Positions 17,369-25,469 are shown, numbered from the stretch's first letter. The stretch is 64,000 nucleotides of DNA from an uncultured Bacilli bacterium (GCA_934101575.1 CAKORJ010000001.1:372001-436000), one strand, 5' to 3'. Program-made: numbers and translations. Notes: generated by a model from the letters alone, not told the origin.

Positions 17369-17839
17369 CTAACTGAAAGTGTCTGTTTGATCATTGCATG
17401 CAGTTACACTTGTTGTTACATTGTTTTTGTCTATTTTAGATGATTCTTGTTTAATGCCTCTTGTACCATCTGTTAAACATATATAATACTTGGTTTGGTC
17501 GTTATTAACAATAACTTTTATATATGAAGTGCTTTTGTATGACGTAGTATATGGACTTGATTCTAACTTAACTTCTAAAAGTTCATTTATTGATGGTAAA
17601 TCATCATTTTTTTCATTTATTTTATATATTTTTGTTCCTTGCCTTCCGTTTACTATTACATCATTTCTAACTGCACTTACTGCTGTTGCTGCTGCATCTG
17701 AGAATGTTCCTTTTCTAGCTGTATCTAGATATCTCATAACTGCTGGAATTGATACCATAACTAGTATTGCTAGTATTACTATAACTGCTAATAGTTCTAT
17801 TAATGTAAAACCTTTCTTATTATTAATTAGTTTTTTCAT
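17369..17839 (-). CDS. Type IV prepilin-like protein (pseudopilin)
   Basis: A 156-residue protein with a class III prepilin signal: MKKLINNKKG followed by FTLIELLAVIVILAIL, cut after Gly with Glu at +5. The rest is a short pilin-like head with two cysteines near the C-terminus (YYICLTDG and TACND) that could form a disulfide. It may be a subunit of a type IV pilus, competence pilus or secretion pseudopilus. No prepilin peptidase, ATPase or platform protein is in the window, so the machinery must be elsewhere. It lies about 100 bases downstream of a second prepilin-like gene. Confidence 0.85.
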   Translation of the reverse strand: MKKLINNKKGFTLIELLAVIVILAILVMVSIPAVMRYLDTARKGTFSDAAATAVSAVRNDVIVNGRQGTKIYKINEKNDDLPSINELLEVKLESSPYTTSYKSTSYIKVIVNNDQTKYYICLTDGTRGIKQESSKIDKNNVTTSVTACNDQTDTFS

Positions 17840-17939
17840 ATTTATATCCTCCTTATTTTGTTCTAATAAAAATATATCATTTTATTTATTTTTTGTAAAT
17901 AGTTTTGATTTTTTTTGTAGAAATTTTACTTACTATATA

Positions 17940-18422
17940 TTATCCAACTGAACATTGTCCTTTACTTATAAGAGTTCCTTGTTTTACTGAGTCTACTGTT
18001 AATTTTGATTCTTCAACATCACCAATTGTATAGCAATCTGTTCCATTATCCGAAATTAATGATATTTTTGCTTTTCTTTCTTTTAAAGTTTCTCCTTCTT
18101 GTTCATATATAGTGACAGTGCTATTTTCTAAATCATATGAATAGCCATGTGGATCTTTTTCTTCATCTGCAGTTATTCCAACTATTTCACTTAATTTTAT
18201 TGTTACTTCGTCTTGAGTTGGTTTATTAAATTTATCTTTATATTGTTCTTTTTTATACATGTATTTTGCTTTTGATATAAAGTTTGATGCATCACTTATA
18301 TATTTTTTATTATTACCTGTTTCCATCATATTGATTACATTAGGTGTTGCTATTACTGCTATTATTGACATTATTACTACTACTGCTATTAGTTCTATTA
18401 ATGTAAATCCTTTTTTATTCAT
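17940..18422 (-). CDS. Type IV prepilin-like protein
   Basis: A 160-residue protein with prepilin signal MNKKG/FTLIELIAVVVIMSII. The head is Lys/Asp/Glu-rich with two C-terminal cysteines (TDCYTIG and GQCSVG), as in the neighbouring prepilin. The ATG at 18422 overlaps the upstream stop (TAATG) and follows AGAGGTGA; the GTG at 18428 is less likely. Clustering with two similar genes suggests they are co-assembled minor or major pilins. Confidence 0.84.
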   Translation of the reverse strand: MNKKGFTLIELIAVVVIMSIIAVIATPNVINMMETGNNKKYISDASNFISKAKYMYKKEQYKDKFNKPTQDEVTIKLSEIVGITADEEKDPHGYSYDLENSTVTIYEQEGETLKERKAKISLISDNGTDCYTIGDVEESKLTVDSVKQGTLISKGQCSVG

Positions 18423-18595
18423 TAACACTCACCTCTTCCAATACATTGTGTTAAAGCATTATTTATATCTTCTACTTGTCTTTGTTCATCGTTATATTCA
18501 CTTCTTAAAATTGTTAGTACTGTAAACATCGTTATTGATAATAATATTATTGCTGCATATACCATGCTAGTAATAGCAAAACCTTTACTATTCAT
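18422..18595 (-). CDS. Small prepilin-like membrane protein
   Basis: A 57-residue protein starting MNSKG/FAITSMVYAAIILL. It has a short basic start, a Gly-Phe junction and a long hydrophobic helix like the genes downstream, but lacks Glu at +5. Two cysteines lie at the C-terminus (TQCIGRGEC). It is probably a minor pilin-like component. The ATG at 18595 follows AGGTGATAGAT; the GTG at 18604 is part of that site. It is the first gene of the three-gene set. Confidence 0.7.
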   Translation of the reverse strand: MNSKGFAITSMVYAAIILLSITMFTVLTILRSEYNDEQRQVEDINNALTQCIGRGEC

Positions 18596-18614
18596 ATCTA
18601 TCACCTATGTTAAA

Positions 18615-18623
18615 ATTATAGCA
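18615..18623 (-). promoter_or_regulatory. Extended -10 promoter of the prepilin cluster
   Basis: TGCTATAAT on the minus strand is an extended -10 element about 20 bases before the first prepilin-like gene. The -35 region is only a T-run from the ylbE terminator. Confidence 0.45.
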
Positions 18624-18634
18624 AAGATTTTTGT

Positions 18635-18665
18635 AAAAAAAAAGATATATTTAGGAAAATATATC
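18635..18665 (-). terminator. Terminator of the ylbD-ylbE unit
   Basis: GATATATTT (18644-18652) pairs with AAATATATC (18657-18665), then nine T residues on the minus strand. The stem overlaps the end of ylbE. Confidence 0.75.
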
Positions 18666-18872
18666 AATTATTTGAGATATTCTGTCAAGATTATTACTTA
18701 ATCTATCTAATTTATCTTTAGTAGTCATTTTATATGTTACTTTCATTTCTTTTTCAAACTCTGTTAAATAGTAAGGACTTCTATTTAAATATTTATACCA
18801 ATTAGAGTTTTCTCTTAGAAACTTTTGATAGTTTGGATTTTGTTTTATTTTATATTGCAATATTAAATTCAT
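18651..18872 (-). CDS. ylbE: YlbE-like protein
   Basis: A 73-residue protein resembling the short YlbE family of Bacillus: an N-terminal helix ending NPNYQKFLRENSNWYKYLNR, then PYYLTEFEKEMK. Function is unknown in any organism I know of. It follows ylbD directly (TAATG overlap), the same adjacency as in Bacillus, which supports the call. It is predicted to be soluble and helical. Confidence 0.75.
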   Translation of the reverse strand: MNLILQYKIKQNPNYQKFLRENSNWYKYLNRSPYYLTEFEKEMKVTYKMTTKDKLDRLSNNLDRISQIIDIFS

Positions 18873-19225
18873 TAATCATCTAAGTATTTATATAAAGGTC
18901 TTGCTTCGTAACTTGACTTTCTTATTGGAATATCTTTTTCTTTGGACTTTACTAATTCTTCTATATATCCTATTCCTTTTTGAAGAGAGTTTACTTGTTT
19001 TTGTACTTCAGTCATATCTATATTTTTAAACATTCCAAACATATCTTTTAGTGTTACTGTTTCTTTTGTTTTACTCTGGGTTAAATATTTTTCCCATACT
19101 GTTGAATCTTCACCATATAATTCATACATATTATAGAAGTCTTGCCATGTTTTTTCTTTATTTGATACATAACTTTCTAATATGGGTTTGTTTTTTACAA
19201 ATTTTTTAAAGTTTTCTAATGACAT
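18872..19225 (-). CDS. ylbD: YlbD-like protein
   Basis: About 117 residues. The N-terminal stretch (LENFKKFVKNKPILESYV, then KTWQDFYNMYELYG) matches the YlbD family, named in Bacillus as a putative spore-coat protein. The C-terminal half is Lys-rich with a possible coiled segment. The ATG at 19225 follows AGGTGAGTGAC; the GTG at 19234 lies inside that site. Other sporulation-related genes in the window make a spore role possible, but this is inference. Confidence 0.75.
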   Translation of the reverse strand: MSLENFKKFVKNKPILESYVSNKEKTWQDFYNMYELYGEDSTVWEKYLTQSKTKETVTLKDMFGMFKNIDMTEVQKQVNSLQKGIGYIEELVKSKEKDIPIRKSSYEARPLYKYLDD

Positions 19226-19266
19226 GTCACTCACCTAATAAATTATATGTGTTTTTGTCTTTTTGT

Positions 19267-21411
19267 TTACATATCTTTTAGAGTTAGTGCTACTTTCTTT
19301 TTATCTTTATTTATTTCTAATACTTTACATTTTATTATATCTCCGACTGATAATATATCACTTGGGTGTTTTACATAATTATTACTTAGATTAGATATAT
19401 GTATTAATCCATCATTTTTTAAACCTATATCTATGAATGCTCCAAAGTCTACTACATTTCTTACTGTTCCTTCTAGTATCATTCCTTCTTTTAGATTATC
19501 TATTGTTAATATATCACTTTTTAGGGTTGGTTTTACTAGTTCATCTCTTGGATCTAATAATGGTTTTTCGAGTGATTTTATTATATCTTCTAGGGTATAC
19601 ATATCTATATCTAGTTCTTGTTTTATTTTATCTTTATCTATGTTTTGTAATTTTTCTTTTAATGATTCTGTTCCTAATTCATTTAAATTTGAATTTATTA
19701 TTTCTAATAATTTATAAGTTTTTTCATAACTTTCTGGATGGATACTTGTTTTATCTAATGGATTTTCTCCATCATTTATTCTTATAAAACCTATTGCTTG
19801 TTCGTATACTTTATCGGATAATTTGTTTTCTTTTTTTAACTGTTCTCTTGTTTTATATTTTCCTTTTTTTTCTCTTAGTTTTATGATTTTATCTATTGTT
19901 TTAGATGTGAGTCCAGATATATGAGATAGAATTGCTTTGGATGCTGTGTTTATGTTTACTCCGACACTGTTTACTACACTATCTACGACAAAGTCTAGGG
20001 CTTCTGTTAATTCTTTTTGTTTTACATCATGTTGATATAATCCTACTCCTATTGATTTTGGATCTATTTTTACTAGTTCTGATAATGGATCTTGTAATCT
20101 TCTTCCTATAGATATTGCACTTCTTTCTGATACATTTAGAGTTGGAAATTCTTTTATTGCTAAATCTGATGCGGAATAAACACTTGCTCCCGCTTCGTTT
20201 ACTATGATATATTTTGTATTTGTGTTTTTAATTAAGTCTGATACGAATACTTCACTTTCTCTGGATGCTGTACCATTTCCTATTGCTATTACATCTATAT
20301 TGTATTTATTTATTAGATTTAGTACATGTTGTTTACTTTTTTCTTTTTCATTTTGGGGTTCATGAGGATATATTACACTTATATCTAAGACTGTTCCTGT
20401 TTTGTCTAGTACTGCTAGTTTACATCCTGTTCTAAAGGCTGGATCAAATCCTAGAACTGTTATTTCTTTCATTGGTGGAGATAAAAGTAAGTTTTTTAAA
20501 TTACTTGAGAAGTTTTCTATTGATGTTTTACTTGCTTCATCTGTTAATTCACTTCTTATTTCTCTTTCTATAGATGGAATTATTAGTCTTTTTAAGCTAT
20601 CTTTTATTGAATCTATTACTAATGGGCATACTAATGAATCTTTGTTTTTAATCATTTTTGTTTTTAAATAATCTTCTATTTGTTCTTGATTAAAGTTTAT
20701 TTTTACACTTAGTATTCCTTCTTTTTCTCCTCTATTTATTGCTAAGACTCTATGTGGTTTTATATATTTTACTTGTTCTTCATACTCATAATACATTTCA
20801 TATACTTTATTTTCATCTTCTTGTTCTTTTCCTTTTTTTAGTTTTGTTTGTAGTGCTCCATTTTTAAAGATGAAATTTCTTATATATTTTCTATAGTTTG
20901 CATTATCTGAAATGTATTCAGATATTATGTAAGATGCTCCTTCTAACTTTTCTTCTACTGTTTCTACTTTACATTTATATGTTTTTGCTAGTTCTTCTGG
21001 AGTTTTATTAAGTGGAAAAGAAAGAATTATTTTAGCTAGGCCTTCTAAACCATTTGCTATGGCAGTAGTAGCTTTTGTCTTTTTCTTTTCTTTATATGGA
21101 CGATATAGATCTTCTATTTCTACTAGTTTTGTACAGTTTAATATTTTTTGTTTTAGATCTTCGGTCATCATATCTTTTTCTTCTATTAATCTTATTACGT
21201 CTTCTTTTCTTTTTAATAGATTTATTTGATATGTGTAAACTGTTTCTATTTTCTTTATTTTGGTTTCGTCTAGACCATTTGTGGCTTCTTTTCTATATCT
21301 TGCTATAAATGGTATAGTGTTTCCTTCTTCTAGAAGTTTTAATGTGTTTTTTATTTGTTTTTCTGTTATGTTTTCTTCTAAAGATATTTGTTTTATTATT
21401 GTATCATTCAT
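19267..21411 (-). CDS. tex: Tex-family RNA-binding protein with S1 domain
   Basis: A 714-residue protein in the normal size range for Tex/YaaF. The helical N-terminus has IPFIARYRKEATNGLDE, followed by the central YqgF/RNase-H-like fold (VLGFDPAFRTGCKLAVLD), a helix-hairpin-helix region (VNINTASKAILSHISGLTS) and a C-terminal S1 domain (LEGTVRNVVDFGAFIDIG). Tex binds RNA polymerase and nucleic acid and is linked to transcription-coupled processes and RNA quality control. It has its own promoter and terminator. Confidence 0.95.
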   Translation of the reverse strand: MNDTIIKQISLEENITEKQIKNTLKLLEEGNTIPFIARYRKEATNGLDETKIKKIETVYTYQINLLKRKEDVIRLIEEKDMMTEDLKQKILNCTKLVEIEDLYRPYKEKKKTKATTAIANGLEGLAKIILSFPLNKTPEELAKTYKCKVETVEEKLEGASYIISEYISDNANYRKYIRNFIFKNGALQTKLKKGKEQEDENKVYEMYYEYEEQVKYIKPHRVLAINRGEKEGILSVKINFNQEQIEDYLKTKMIKNKDSLVCPLVIDSIKDSLKRLIIPSIEREIRSELTDEASKTSIENFSSNLKNLLLSPPMKEITVLGFDPAFRTGCKLAVLDKTGTVLDISVIYPHEPQNEKEKSKQHVLNLINKYNIDVIAIGNGTASRESEVFVSDLIKNTNTKYIIVNEAGASVYSASDLAIKEFPTLNVSERSAISIGRRLQDPLSELVKIDPKSIGVGLYQHDVKQKELTEALDFVVDSVVNSVGVNINTASKAILSHISGLTSKTIDKIIKLREKKGKYKTREQLKKENKLSDKVYEQAIGFIRINDGENPLDKTSIHPESYEKTYKLLEIINSNLNELGTESLKEKLQNIDKDKIKQELDIDMYTLEDIIKSLEKPLLDPRDELVKPTLKSDILTIDNLKEGMILEGTVRNVVDFGAFIDIGLKNDGLIHISNLSNNYVKHPSDILSVGDIIKCKVLEINKDKKKVALTLKDM

Positions 21412-21428
21412 TTTTTATCACCTTTTTA

Positions 21429-21457
21429 ATTATAGAATAAATTAAGAAAAAAACCAA
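21429..21457 (-). promoter_or_regulatory. Promoter of tex
   Basis: TTGGTT (21452-21457) and TATAAT (21429-21434) are 17 bases apart on the minus strand. The -35 lies within one arm of the terminator of the upstream gene, so the two signals are physically merged. Confidence 0.6.
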
Positions 21458-21475
21458 CTTTTTTGAGTCGGTTTT
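21445..21475 (-). terminator. Terminator of the 21481-23005 gene pair
   Basis: AAAACCAACT (21450-21459) pairs with AGTCGGTTTT (21466-21475) with one mismatch, followed by T residues on the minus strand. Confidence 0.7.
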
Positions 21476-21480
21476 ACATT

Positions 21481-22188
21481 TTATTTTTCTTTAACAGTTT
21501 TTGTTGTACCATCTTGTAGTGTTAGTTTATAAGTTAGAAATTTACAGTTTTCCCAGCCACCTTTACAGGATACTTTTAGATCTTTTACTTTATAATCTTT
21601 TAGAACTTGTTCACTTTTCATTTGAGGTTCTCCCATAAAATTATATCTTGTTACCGAACCATTTTTATATATTACATATATAAATTGTTGAGGATCTGAT
21701 GTATAAAAATTGTTTGTTGTTATTATTTTATTAATATCTTTTTCTTTAATATTTAATTTTTTGACTTTATAACAATCTGTACTTTTAGTTTTATCATCTG
21801 ATAAAACAAGATTTGATATATCACATTTTTCATCTTCATCTTCTTTTTCATCAAATGTTTCTTTAAACACTGCTATATAAATTTCTCCATTGTGAGAGTA
21901 TTCAGCATGAATATACCCATATGAATATACACTTATACTATTTGATTGTTGTGTGTTTTCTTCTTCACTGTCTTTTTCTAATTTTTTTATTTTTTCATTT
22001 GCTTCTTTCTTTTCTCTATTTGCTATTTCTAGGTCTTCTTTGGTGTTTTCTAGACTATCTTTTGTATTTTTATCTAGAACTAGTTTATCATATGCTGTGT
22101 ATCCTCCTAGTCCTAATAATAATACTATTAAAATTATTATTGTTACTGTTTTCCCTGTACTTTTTGGTTTTACTTGTTTTTCTTCCAT
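21481..22188 (-). CDS. Bitopic membrane protein with coiled coil, unknown function
   Basis: A 235-residue protein I do not recognise. A basic cytoplasmic tail (1-12) leads to one membrane helix (13-33), a Glu/Lys-rich coiled-coil segment (about 40-75) and an external domain of about 150 residues with four cysteines (KCDIS, STDCYKV, SCKGGWENC). The cysteines suggest disulfides outside the cell. It is 4 bases downstream of a similar membrane protein and shares its terminator, so the two probably act together. Confidence 0.65.
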   Translation of the reverse strand: MEEKQVKPKSTGKTVTIIILIVLLLGLGGYTAYDKLVLDKNTKDSLENTKEDLEIANREKKEANEKIKKLEKDSEEENTQQSNSISVYSYGYIHAEYSHNGEIYIAVFKETFDEKEDEDEKCDISNLVLSDDKTKSTDCYKVKKLNIKEKDINKIITTNNFYTSDPQQFIYVIYKNGSVTRYNFMGEPQMKSEQVLKDYKVKDLKVSCKGGWENCKFLTYKLTLQDGTTKTVKEK

Positions 22189-22192
22189 AATT

Positions 22193-23005
22193 TTACTCCT
22201 TTATTTTATTTTCTTTTGATGAGTAACATGCTGTTACTCCTTTTGTTGATTGTTTTATATCTAGATTAGTTCTTTTTGTTATGTCTTTTGTTATTTTGTT
22301 TCCATCTGTGGTTAGACTATACAATACTATTTTTTGAAGGTCACAATCTCCTTGATAGTAATATAGTGTTTCGCCATCAAAGTCTAATTCTTCAATTACA
22401 TTTATTTCTTTTTCTTTATTGTATAGAGATTGTCCTGCTACTTTGATTGTTACGTCATCGTTTATTTTTTTATCGTTGTTATATATTGTTAAATTGTATC
22501 CTTTTGATTCTAATAATGTAACTTCTGATCTTAAAAACCCAAGATATTTTCCATTAAATATGTATATTTTTCCATCAAATTCTACGTTGTTTGGATCTTG
22601 ATTTTTTTGTAGTTCTGTAGTTCCTCCGTCTAGAGTATCTACTAATTTATTGTCTATATAAAGATAATATTTTCCGTCATAATAGTTTACGTATTCATCT
22701 TCATTGTTTTCATTTTTAGTTAATTGATATTTTATTTTTATACTGTGATTTTTGTTATTGTAAGATACTCCTATTTTTTTTGTACATGTTGAGGTTTCAC
22801 TTACACAAGGAATTCCATTTAAATCGAAGTTATTTCCTTCAGTTAAAATTGTTTGATTCTCTATTTGTTCTTGTACTTTATTTTCTTTTTGTGATTCTTT
22901 ATTATTTTGTTTTTGATACATTATATAACATAATGATATTGCTAGTAGTATTATAAGTATTACTATTATAATTGTTTTAGTTTTACTGCTTTTATTTGTT
23001 TTCAC
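22193..23005 (-). CDS. Bitopic membrane protein, unknown function
   Basis: A 270-residue protein I do not recognise, starting with GTG behind GGAGGAGTACTAA. It has a Lys-rich tail, a membrane helix (about 11-29) and an external beta-rich domain with four cysteines (IPCVSETSTC, GDCDL, TACYS). Repeated Asp-Gly turns (YYDGKYYLYID, FDGKIYIFNG) suggest a compact beta domain. It is the first gene of a two-gene unit with 21481-22188, which has the same overall plan. Confidence 0.62.
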   Translation of the reverse strand: MKTNKSSKTKTIIIVILIILLAISLCYIMYQKQNNKESQKENKVQEQIENQTILTEGNNFDLNGIPCVSETSTCTKKIGVSYNNKNHSIKIKYQLTKNENNEDEYVNYYDGKYYLYIDNKLVDTLDGGTTELQKNQDPNNVEFDGKIYIFNGKYLGFLRSEVTLLESKGYNLTIYNNDKKINDDVTIKVAGQSLYNKEKEINVIEELDFDGETLYYYQGDCDLQKIVLYSLTTDGNKITKDITKRTNLDIKQSTKGVTACYSSKENKIKE

Positions 23006-23141
23006 TTAGTACTCCTCCTTTATTTTAATATAACACAATTTTACTTTATTGGTTAATGTTTGACGACTTTATTTTTTGGTTTACGTAAAAGAGGTTTGTT
23101 ACTTTGTGTTTATGTGTGTGTTGAAATATTATTACATAATA

Positions 23142-23203
23142 AAACCCTTGTATATCATCGGAGTAATTTTTGGAGTAATAAAAAAAGAAACCCTTATATA
23201 TCA
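23142..23203. repeat. Short direct repeat beside tRNA-Met
   Basis: AAACCCTTGTATATCA (23142-23157) and AAACCCTTATATATCA (23188-23203) differ at one base in 16. The second copy forms part of the tRNA terminator. They could be a remnant of an attachment site or a duplicated terminator. The rest of the 23006-23222 spacer holds no frame I can support. Confidence 0.45.
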
Positions 23204-23210
23204 AGAGTTT
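23180..23210 (-). terminator. Terminator of tRNA-Met
   Basis: AAACCCTT (23188-23195) pairs with AAGAGTTT (23203-23210) with one G-T/mismatch position, then seven T residues on the minus strand. Confidence 0.6.
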
Positions 23211-23222
23211 TATAATCAATAT

Positions 23223-23299
23223 TGGTAGCGACGGAGGGGATCGAACCCCCGACCTTCCGGGTATGAACCGGACGCTCTAGCCAGCTGAGCTACATCGCC
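23223..23299 (-). tRNA. tRNA-Met (CAT), elongator type
   Basis: A 77-base cloverleaf with encoded CCA. Features are GGCGATG acceptor, GCTC/GAGC D-arm, anticodon arm TCCGG-TTCATAC-CCGGA with anticodon CAT, and T-arm GGGGG-TTCGATC-CCCTC with the GGTTCGA-type loop. It closely resembles the Bacillus elongator tRNA-Met, which has the same D-arm and T-arm; the G1-U72 closing pair differs from initiator tRNAs of bacteria, which have an unpaired 1-72. A tRNA-Ile2 (lysidine-modified CAT) is not fully excluded. Confidence 0.93.
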
Positions 23300-23319
23300 A
23301 GAAAAATATAGGCATTGTA

Positions 23320-23348
23320 ATCATACCATAGCTTTTTTATGTTTTCAA
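23320..23348 (-). promoter_or_regulatory. Promoter of tRNA-Met
   Basis: TTGAAA (23343-23348) and TATGAT (23320-23325) are 17 bases apart on the minus strand. The interval 23349-23455 is T-rich and has nothing else recognisable. Confidence 0.6.
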
Positions 23349-23455
23349 GTCTTTTTTTTATATTTTTCTATTTGTTTATCTATTTTTTTATTAAACTATC
23401 TACTTTTTCTTTCAATTTTATTTTTCCTTGTACTTATTATAAATGTGTTAATGAA

Positions 23456-24439
23456 TTAGTTTAATGTTTTTGAGAACTGTTTTGTTTGTTTTACTTTTTC
23501 TTTTATTTCTTCTTTTATTGTATTTAATACTAAACTTTTAGATATGTTATTTGTATTATGATTTTGATGATAAGTTTTGCTGTTAAGAAAACGTAATGTT
23601 TCGTGATATGCTATTTGTTTTGTTTCTTGTTCTGATAAAGATATTGCTGCTTTTAATAAACTATTTAGTCTTAGCATTAGAAGATGTGGTTCTATTTCGT
23701 CATAATAGTAATCTGGTGTATCTAATATAGCTATTATTAGACTTTCTATTTTTCTTTGAAGAATTTCTTCTTTGGTTGTTATTACTTCGAATTCATTTCT
23801 TTTTAGAAGTGAGCTTATTTCTTTAATTGAGACTAAATCTGGTTCTTCTATAGTAAATGTACTTGATAAGAGTCTTCTATCTAATAGATCTTCGTCACAA
23901 TATTTATACTTTGTTTTTGTTATATATTTTGTAACTTTGTCACTTTTCTTTTGTTTTGATTCTTGATCTAGATAATATAGTGATAATAATTTTTGTTCTT
24001 CGGATAAGATTTTTGTTAAGTTTCTTTTTAAATATATATTATTTTGGATTAGATTATATATTTCTATATCGCTGTCATATCCTATCATGGCAAATAATGC
24101 TCTATCTTCATCTGTTAATTCTTCTACTTGGGTTAGGTATTTATAATTTTCTGCTTTTTCTTTTATTTGTTTTAACATTCTTTTTTGAATAGAGTCATCT
24201 TCTTTTACTTTTTCTAAGATATTACTTAGTTCTTGTTCTGTTATCCTGTCTTTACTATATTGATTTAGTTCTATACCTATTAATGTTTTTAATAATTCTA
24301 AGTTTTCCTTATATATTTTTTTATTTTTTCTATTTGAGATTTCTTCTTTATATAAGTTTTCATAGATTTTTTTTATTTCATTTGTGAGTGTTTTTGTTTC
24401 TTCTAACCATTCTTTTTCCCTATTTGATAATGTTTTCAT
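23456..24439 (-). CDS. Helical cytoplasmic protein, unknown function
   Basis: A 327-residue protein I do not recognise. It has no signal or membrane segment and is rich in Lys, Glu, Leu and Ile, consistent with an all-helical soluble protein. Landmarks are TDEDRALFAMIGYDSD near 120 and LLSLYYLDQESKQKK near 150. It starts behind GGAGAGACAT. No terminator or operon partner is evident, and the tRNA follows downstream. Confidence 0.6.
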   Translation of the reverse strand: MKTLSNREKEWLEETKTLTNEIKKIYENLYKEEISNRKNKKIYKENLELLKTLIGIELNQYSKDRITEQELSNILEKVKEDDSIQKRMLKQIKEKAENYKYLTQVEELTDEDRALFAMIGYDSDIEIYNLIQNNIYLKRNLTKILSEEQKLLSLYYLDQESKQKKSDKVTKYITKTKYKYCDEDLLDRRLLSSTFTIEEPDLVSIKEISSLLKRNEFEVITTKEEILQRKIESLIIAILDTPDYYYDEIEPHLLMLRLNSLLKAAISLSEQETKQIAYHETLRFLNSKTYHQNHNTNNISKSLVLNTIKEEIKEKVKQTKQFSKTLN

Positions 24440-24487
24440 ATGTCTCTCCTTTTTCTAGGTATTTTAACATATTATTGTTTTACAGTC

Positions 24488-24515
24488 AAAAAAATAAGCC
24501 ACTACATATGACTTA
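24488..24515 (-). terminator. Terminator, copy 1 of a 28-base repeat
   Basis: The minus strand reads TAAGTCATATGTAGTGGCTTATTTTTTT, an imperfect hairpin with a T-run. It contains the stop codon of the kinase gene. The identical 28 bases recur at 25105-25132. Confidence 0.65.
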
Positions 24516-25082
24516 TTTGGTTTGAAATTTGAATTTTTTTAATATTATATTTGTTACTTCTTCTGGAGTTAGATTTTCATTATTTATTTTAATATGATTA
24601 GGGAAGATTGTTTCTTTTGTTTCTGTATTTAACTTATGTTCTTTGGATGAGGATATTAGTTCATTATTACTCCATTCTATATTGTTTTTTGAGGGTTTTT
24701 GCTTTAACCTATGTGGTGTTATATTTCTTTTTAATCTGGCTTCTATACTTGCTTTTAGTTCTACAAAATAGAAGTTTCCTCCAGAGTTTTCAAATTTTGT
24801 TTTTAAATTGTTTAAATATTCTATATCTTTTTGATTATCAAATGCTGTTACGAAGGTGAATATCATATTTATATTGTTTTCTATAGCTAAGTTAAAAACA
24901 TTTTCTCTTATTAGTTTATTTAGATTTTTTTGTGCTGTAGTACCACTTTTAAAAATTTTTATTGATACTTCGATACTATCATGATTAGTCATTAATTGAT
25001 AATTAATTTTTTCTTTTAATGATTGTGCTACTGTCATTTTTCCTACAGCTTGAGGACCAGATATTACAATTAGATTTGCCAT
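24513..25082 (-). CDS. P-loop kinase-like protein
   Basis: About 189 residues. It opens with MANLIVISGPQAVGKMTVAQ, a Walker A P-loop (GPQAVGKM) typical of small AAA_33-type nucleoside or metabolite kinases. A lid-like Arg-rich segment (ASIEARLKRNITPHRLKQK) lies near 115-130. The substrate cannot be inferred. The ATG at 25082 is chosen because AAAGGAG lies 9 bases upstream; the ATG at 25100 would place that site inside the gene. It sits between rpmF and an unknown helical protein. Confidence 0.75.
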   Translation of the reverse strand: MANLIVISGPQAVGKMTVAQSLKEKINYQLMTNHDSIEVSIKIFKSGTTAQKNLNKLIRENVFNLAIENNINMIFTFVTAFDNQKDIEYLNNLKTKFENSGGNFYFVELKASIEARLKRNITPHRLKQKPSKNNIEWSNNELISSSKEHKLNTETKETIFPNHIKINNENLTPEEVTNIILKKFKFQTK

Positions 25083-25104
25083 TATGGTTACTCCTTTCAT
25101 TGAT

Positions 25105-25132
25105 AAAAAAATAAGCCACTACATATGACTTA
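25105..25132 (-). terminator. Terminator of rpmF, copy 2 of a 28-base repeat
   Basis: Identical over 28 bases to 24488-24515. It forms the same hairpin with T-run immediately after the rpmF stop. Confidence 0.65.
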
Positions 25133-25375
25133 CTATTTTTCTTCTTTTTTAGTTTCTTTTTTTGTTTTTTTATTTTCTTTTGTTTCTACTACTTCTTCAT
25201 TTTTATCTTTTATTATTGCAGTATTTTTGTAGTATCCACATTCTTTGCAAACTCTATGTGATTTAATAGTAGCACCACAGTTTGGACATACAGTTGTATT
25301 TTTTGCTGTTAAAGCCATGTGTGCTCTACGAGTTCTTTGACTAGTTTTTGAAACTTTTCTTGCAGGAACTGCCAT
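25133..25375 (-). CDS. rpmF: Ribosomal protein L32 with C-terminal extension
   Basis: 80 residues. MAVPARKVSKTSQRTRRAH is the conserved L32 start, and the zinc ribbon has two Cys pairs (CPNCG and CKECG). Normal L32 is about 57-60 residues; here a Lys/Glu/Thr-rich tail of about 22 residues follows. The ATG at 25375, behind AGGAGTGATAAT, is the true start, not the in-frame ATG at 25414. The zinc-binding form contrasts with the Cys-free paralogs some Firmicutes carry for zinc starvation. Confidence 0.95.
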   Translation of the reverse strand: MAVPARKVSKTSQRTRRAHMALTAKNTTVCPNCGATIKSHRVCKECGYYKNTAIIKDKNEEVVETKENKKTKKETKKEEK

Positions 25376-25425
25376 ATTATCACTCCTTTTTCTATATACT
25401 TGACTAGAAGTCACTTGCTTTATAA

Positions 25426-25454
25426 ATTATACACTATATTTATTTAAAATACAA
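25426..25454 (-). promoter_or_regulatory. Promoter of rpmF
   Basis: TTGTAT (25449-25454) and TATAAT (25426-25431) are 17 bases apart on the minus strand. A small stem TGACT-tct-AGTCA lies in the leader just after the start point. Confidence 0.65.
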
Positions 25455-25469
25455 GAATATTTTTATATT

